Source of the DNA: CALAMD01 sp035301345
GTDB lineage: Bacteria > Bacillota > Bacilli > Bacillales > Amphibacillaceae
Assembly (NCBI GenBank): GCA_035301345.1
Contig: DATGUM010000011.1
Span: forward strand, 23,541 to 87,540
Length of the DNA stretch: 64,000 nt
Direction of reading: 5' to 3'
In this document: positions 63,797 to 64,000 of the stretch, piece after piece
Layout of the letters: the number at the start of each line of letters is the position of its first letter
How positions within the stretch are numbered: the first letter of the stretch is position 1
Program-made: the position numbers and the translations under genes
The notes under the pieces: generated by a model
What the model was told of the DNA's origin: nothing
Database searches by the model: none
What the model saw: only the letters and a program-made list of their open reading frames with translations

Positions 63797-64000
63797 TTAA
63801 CCGATATTGAAGCATATATTTTCTGCTTCTTGTGGTGTTTGATAATTAATGCTACCATTAATTCTTTTGCGATTATACCAGCCTTCAATATATTGAAACA
63901 AAGCTATTCTTGCCGAGTTCTCATCTAAATATTGAACGTGATTGACTTCTTCCTTCTTTAAAATGGCGTGAAATGATTCGATGCACGCATTGTCATAAGG
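63797..64000 (-). mobile_element. IS3-family transposase, C-terminal end (runs off window)
   Basis: 68 codons on the minus strand: PYDNACIESFHAILKKEEV (with the catalytic Glu of the DDE triad), YIEGWYNRKRINGSINYQTP, ending CFNIG and a stop. This is the OrfB integrase end of an IS3/IS150-type element. The frame is open to the window edge. The IS end probably lies a little left of 63797, but I cannot fix the terminal repeat. Confidence 0.92.

Noticed and set aside
1..64000. CRISPR array, prophage or complete insertion sequence
   Set aside because: No regularly spaced direct repeats, cas genes, phage genes or complete transposase; only the IS3 fragment at the right edge.

Overview
The window is the replication-origin region of a low-GC Firmicute of the family Bacillaceae. 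The order remB-recF-yaaA-dnaN-dnaA / rpmH-rnpA-yidC-jag-mnmE-mnmG-rsmG-noc-parA-parB is diagnostic: Noc together with SpoIIIJ-type YidC, a B. subtilis-style bipartite oriC, parS sites and one Noc-binding site point to Bacillaceae. Many proteins carry acidic linkers or tails (dipeptide-binding lipoprotein, GyrA C-terminus, WalI), which fits a halophile or alkaliphile, but I cannot name the genus from sequence alone.

Left arm, transcribed away from the origin (about 29.1 kb down to 1): dnaA, dnaN, yaaA, recF, remB, gyrB, gyrA, guaB, dacA, pdxS (without its usual partner pdxT), a T-box-controlled serS, tRNA-Ser(UGA), proC, a small zinc-ribbon membrane protein, tadA, the SRP RNA gene, and at the far end the 5' part of dnaX. 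In B. subtilis the SRP RNA gene directly precedes dnaX. Here about 11 kb separates them: a divergent HPr-kinase-like gene, ilvA, an AroM-family gene, a divergent dipeptide ABC transporter cluster with a DUF1177 gene, and an M20 amidohydrolase. I read this as an accessory peptide or amino-acid utilisation island. The two transporter transcripts diverge from a control region with a matched pair of long palindromes, one directly upstream of each ribosome-binding site.

Right arm, transcribed rightwards (about 29.7 to 63 kb): ribosomal protein L34, RNase P protein, membrane insertase, tRNA-modification and segregation genes, a class V aminotransferase with parS inside and upstream, MscS, DUF951, ychF, rpsF and ssb. 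rpsR, normally directly after ssb, is about 3.2 kb further on. The gap holds an SLC13-type transporter and a long structured leader in front of a 44-residue orphan peptide gene. Next come a Noc-binding site, yybS, gdpP, rplI and dnaB, then a roughly 1 kb gene-free block of repeat elements, the complete walRKHIJ-htrA operon, a DnaA-box-rich intergenic region, an ABC exporter, a pterin dehydratase and an acetyltransferase. The window ends in another copy of the repeat family and the 3' end of an IS3-type transposase.

The core genes serve replication initiation (DnaA, DnaN, DnaB, gyrase), origin segregation and nucleoid occlusion (ParAB, Noc), translation (L34, S6, S18, L9, SerRS, tRNA-Ser, MnmEG, RsmG, TadA), protein targeting (SRP RNA, YidC) and cell-wall homeostasis (WalRK, DacA, c-di-AMP turnover by GdpP). 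The least explained parts are the DUF1177/AroM/transporter island, the structured leader with the orphan peptide, and the mosaic repeat family.
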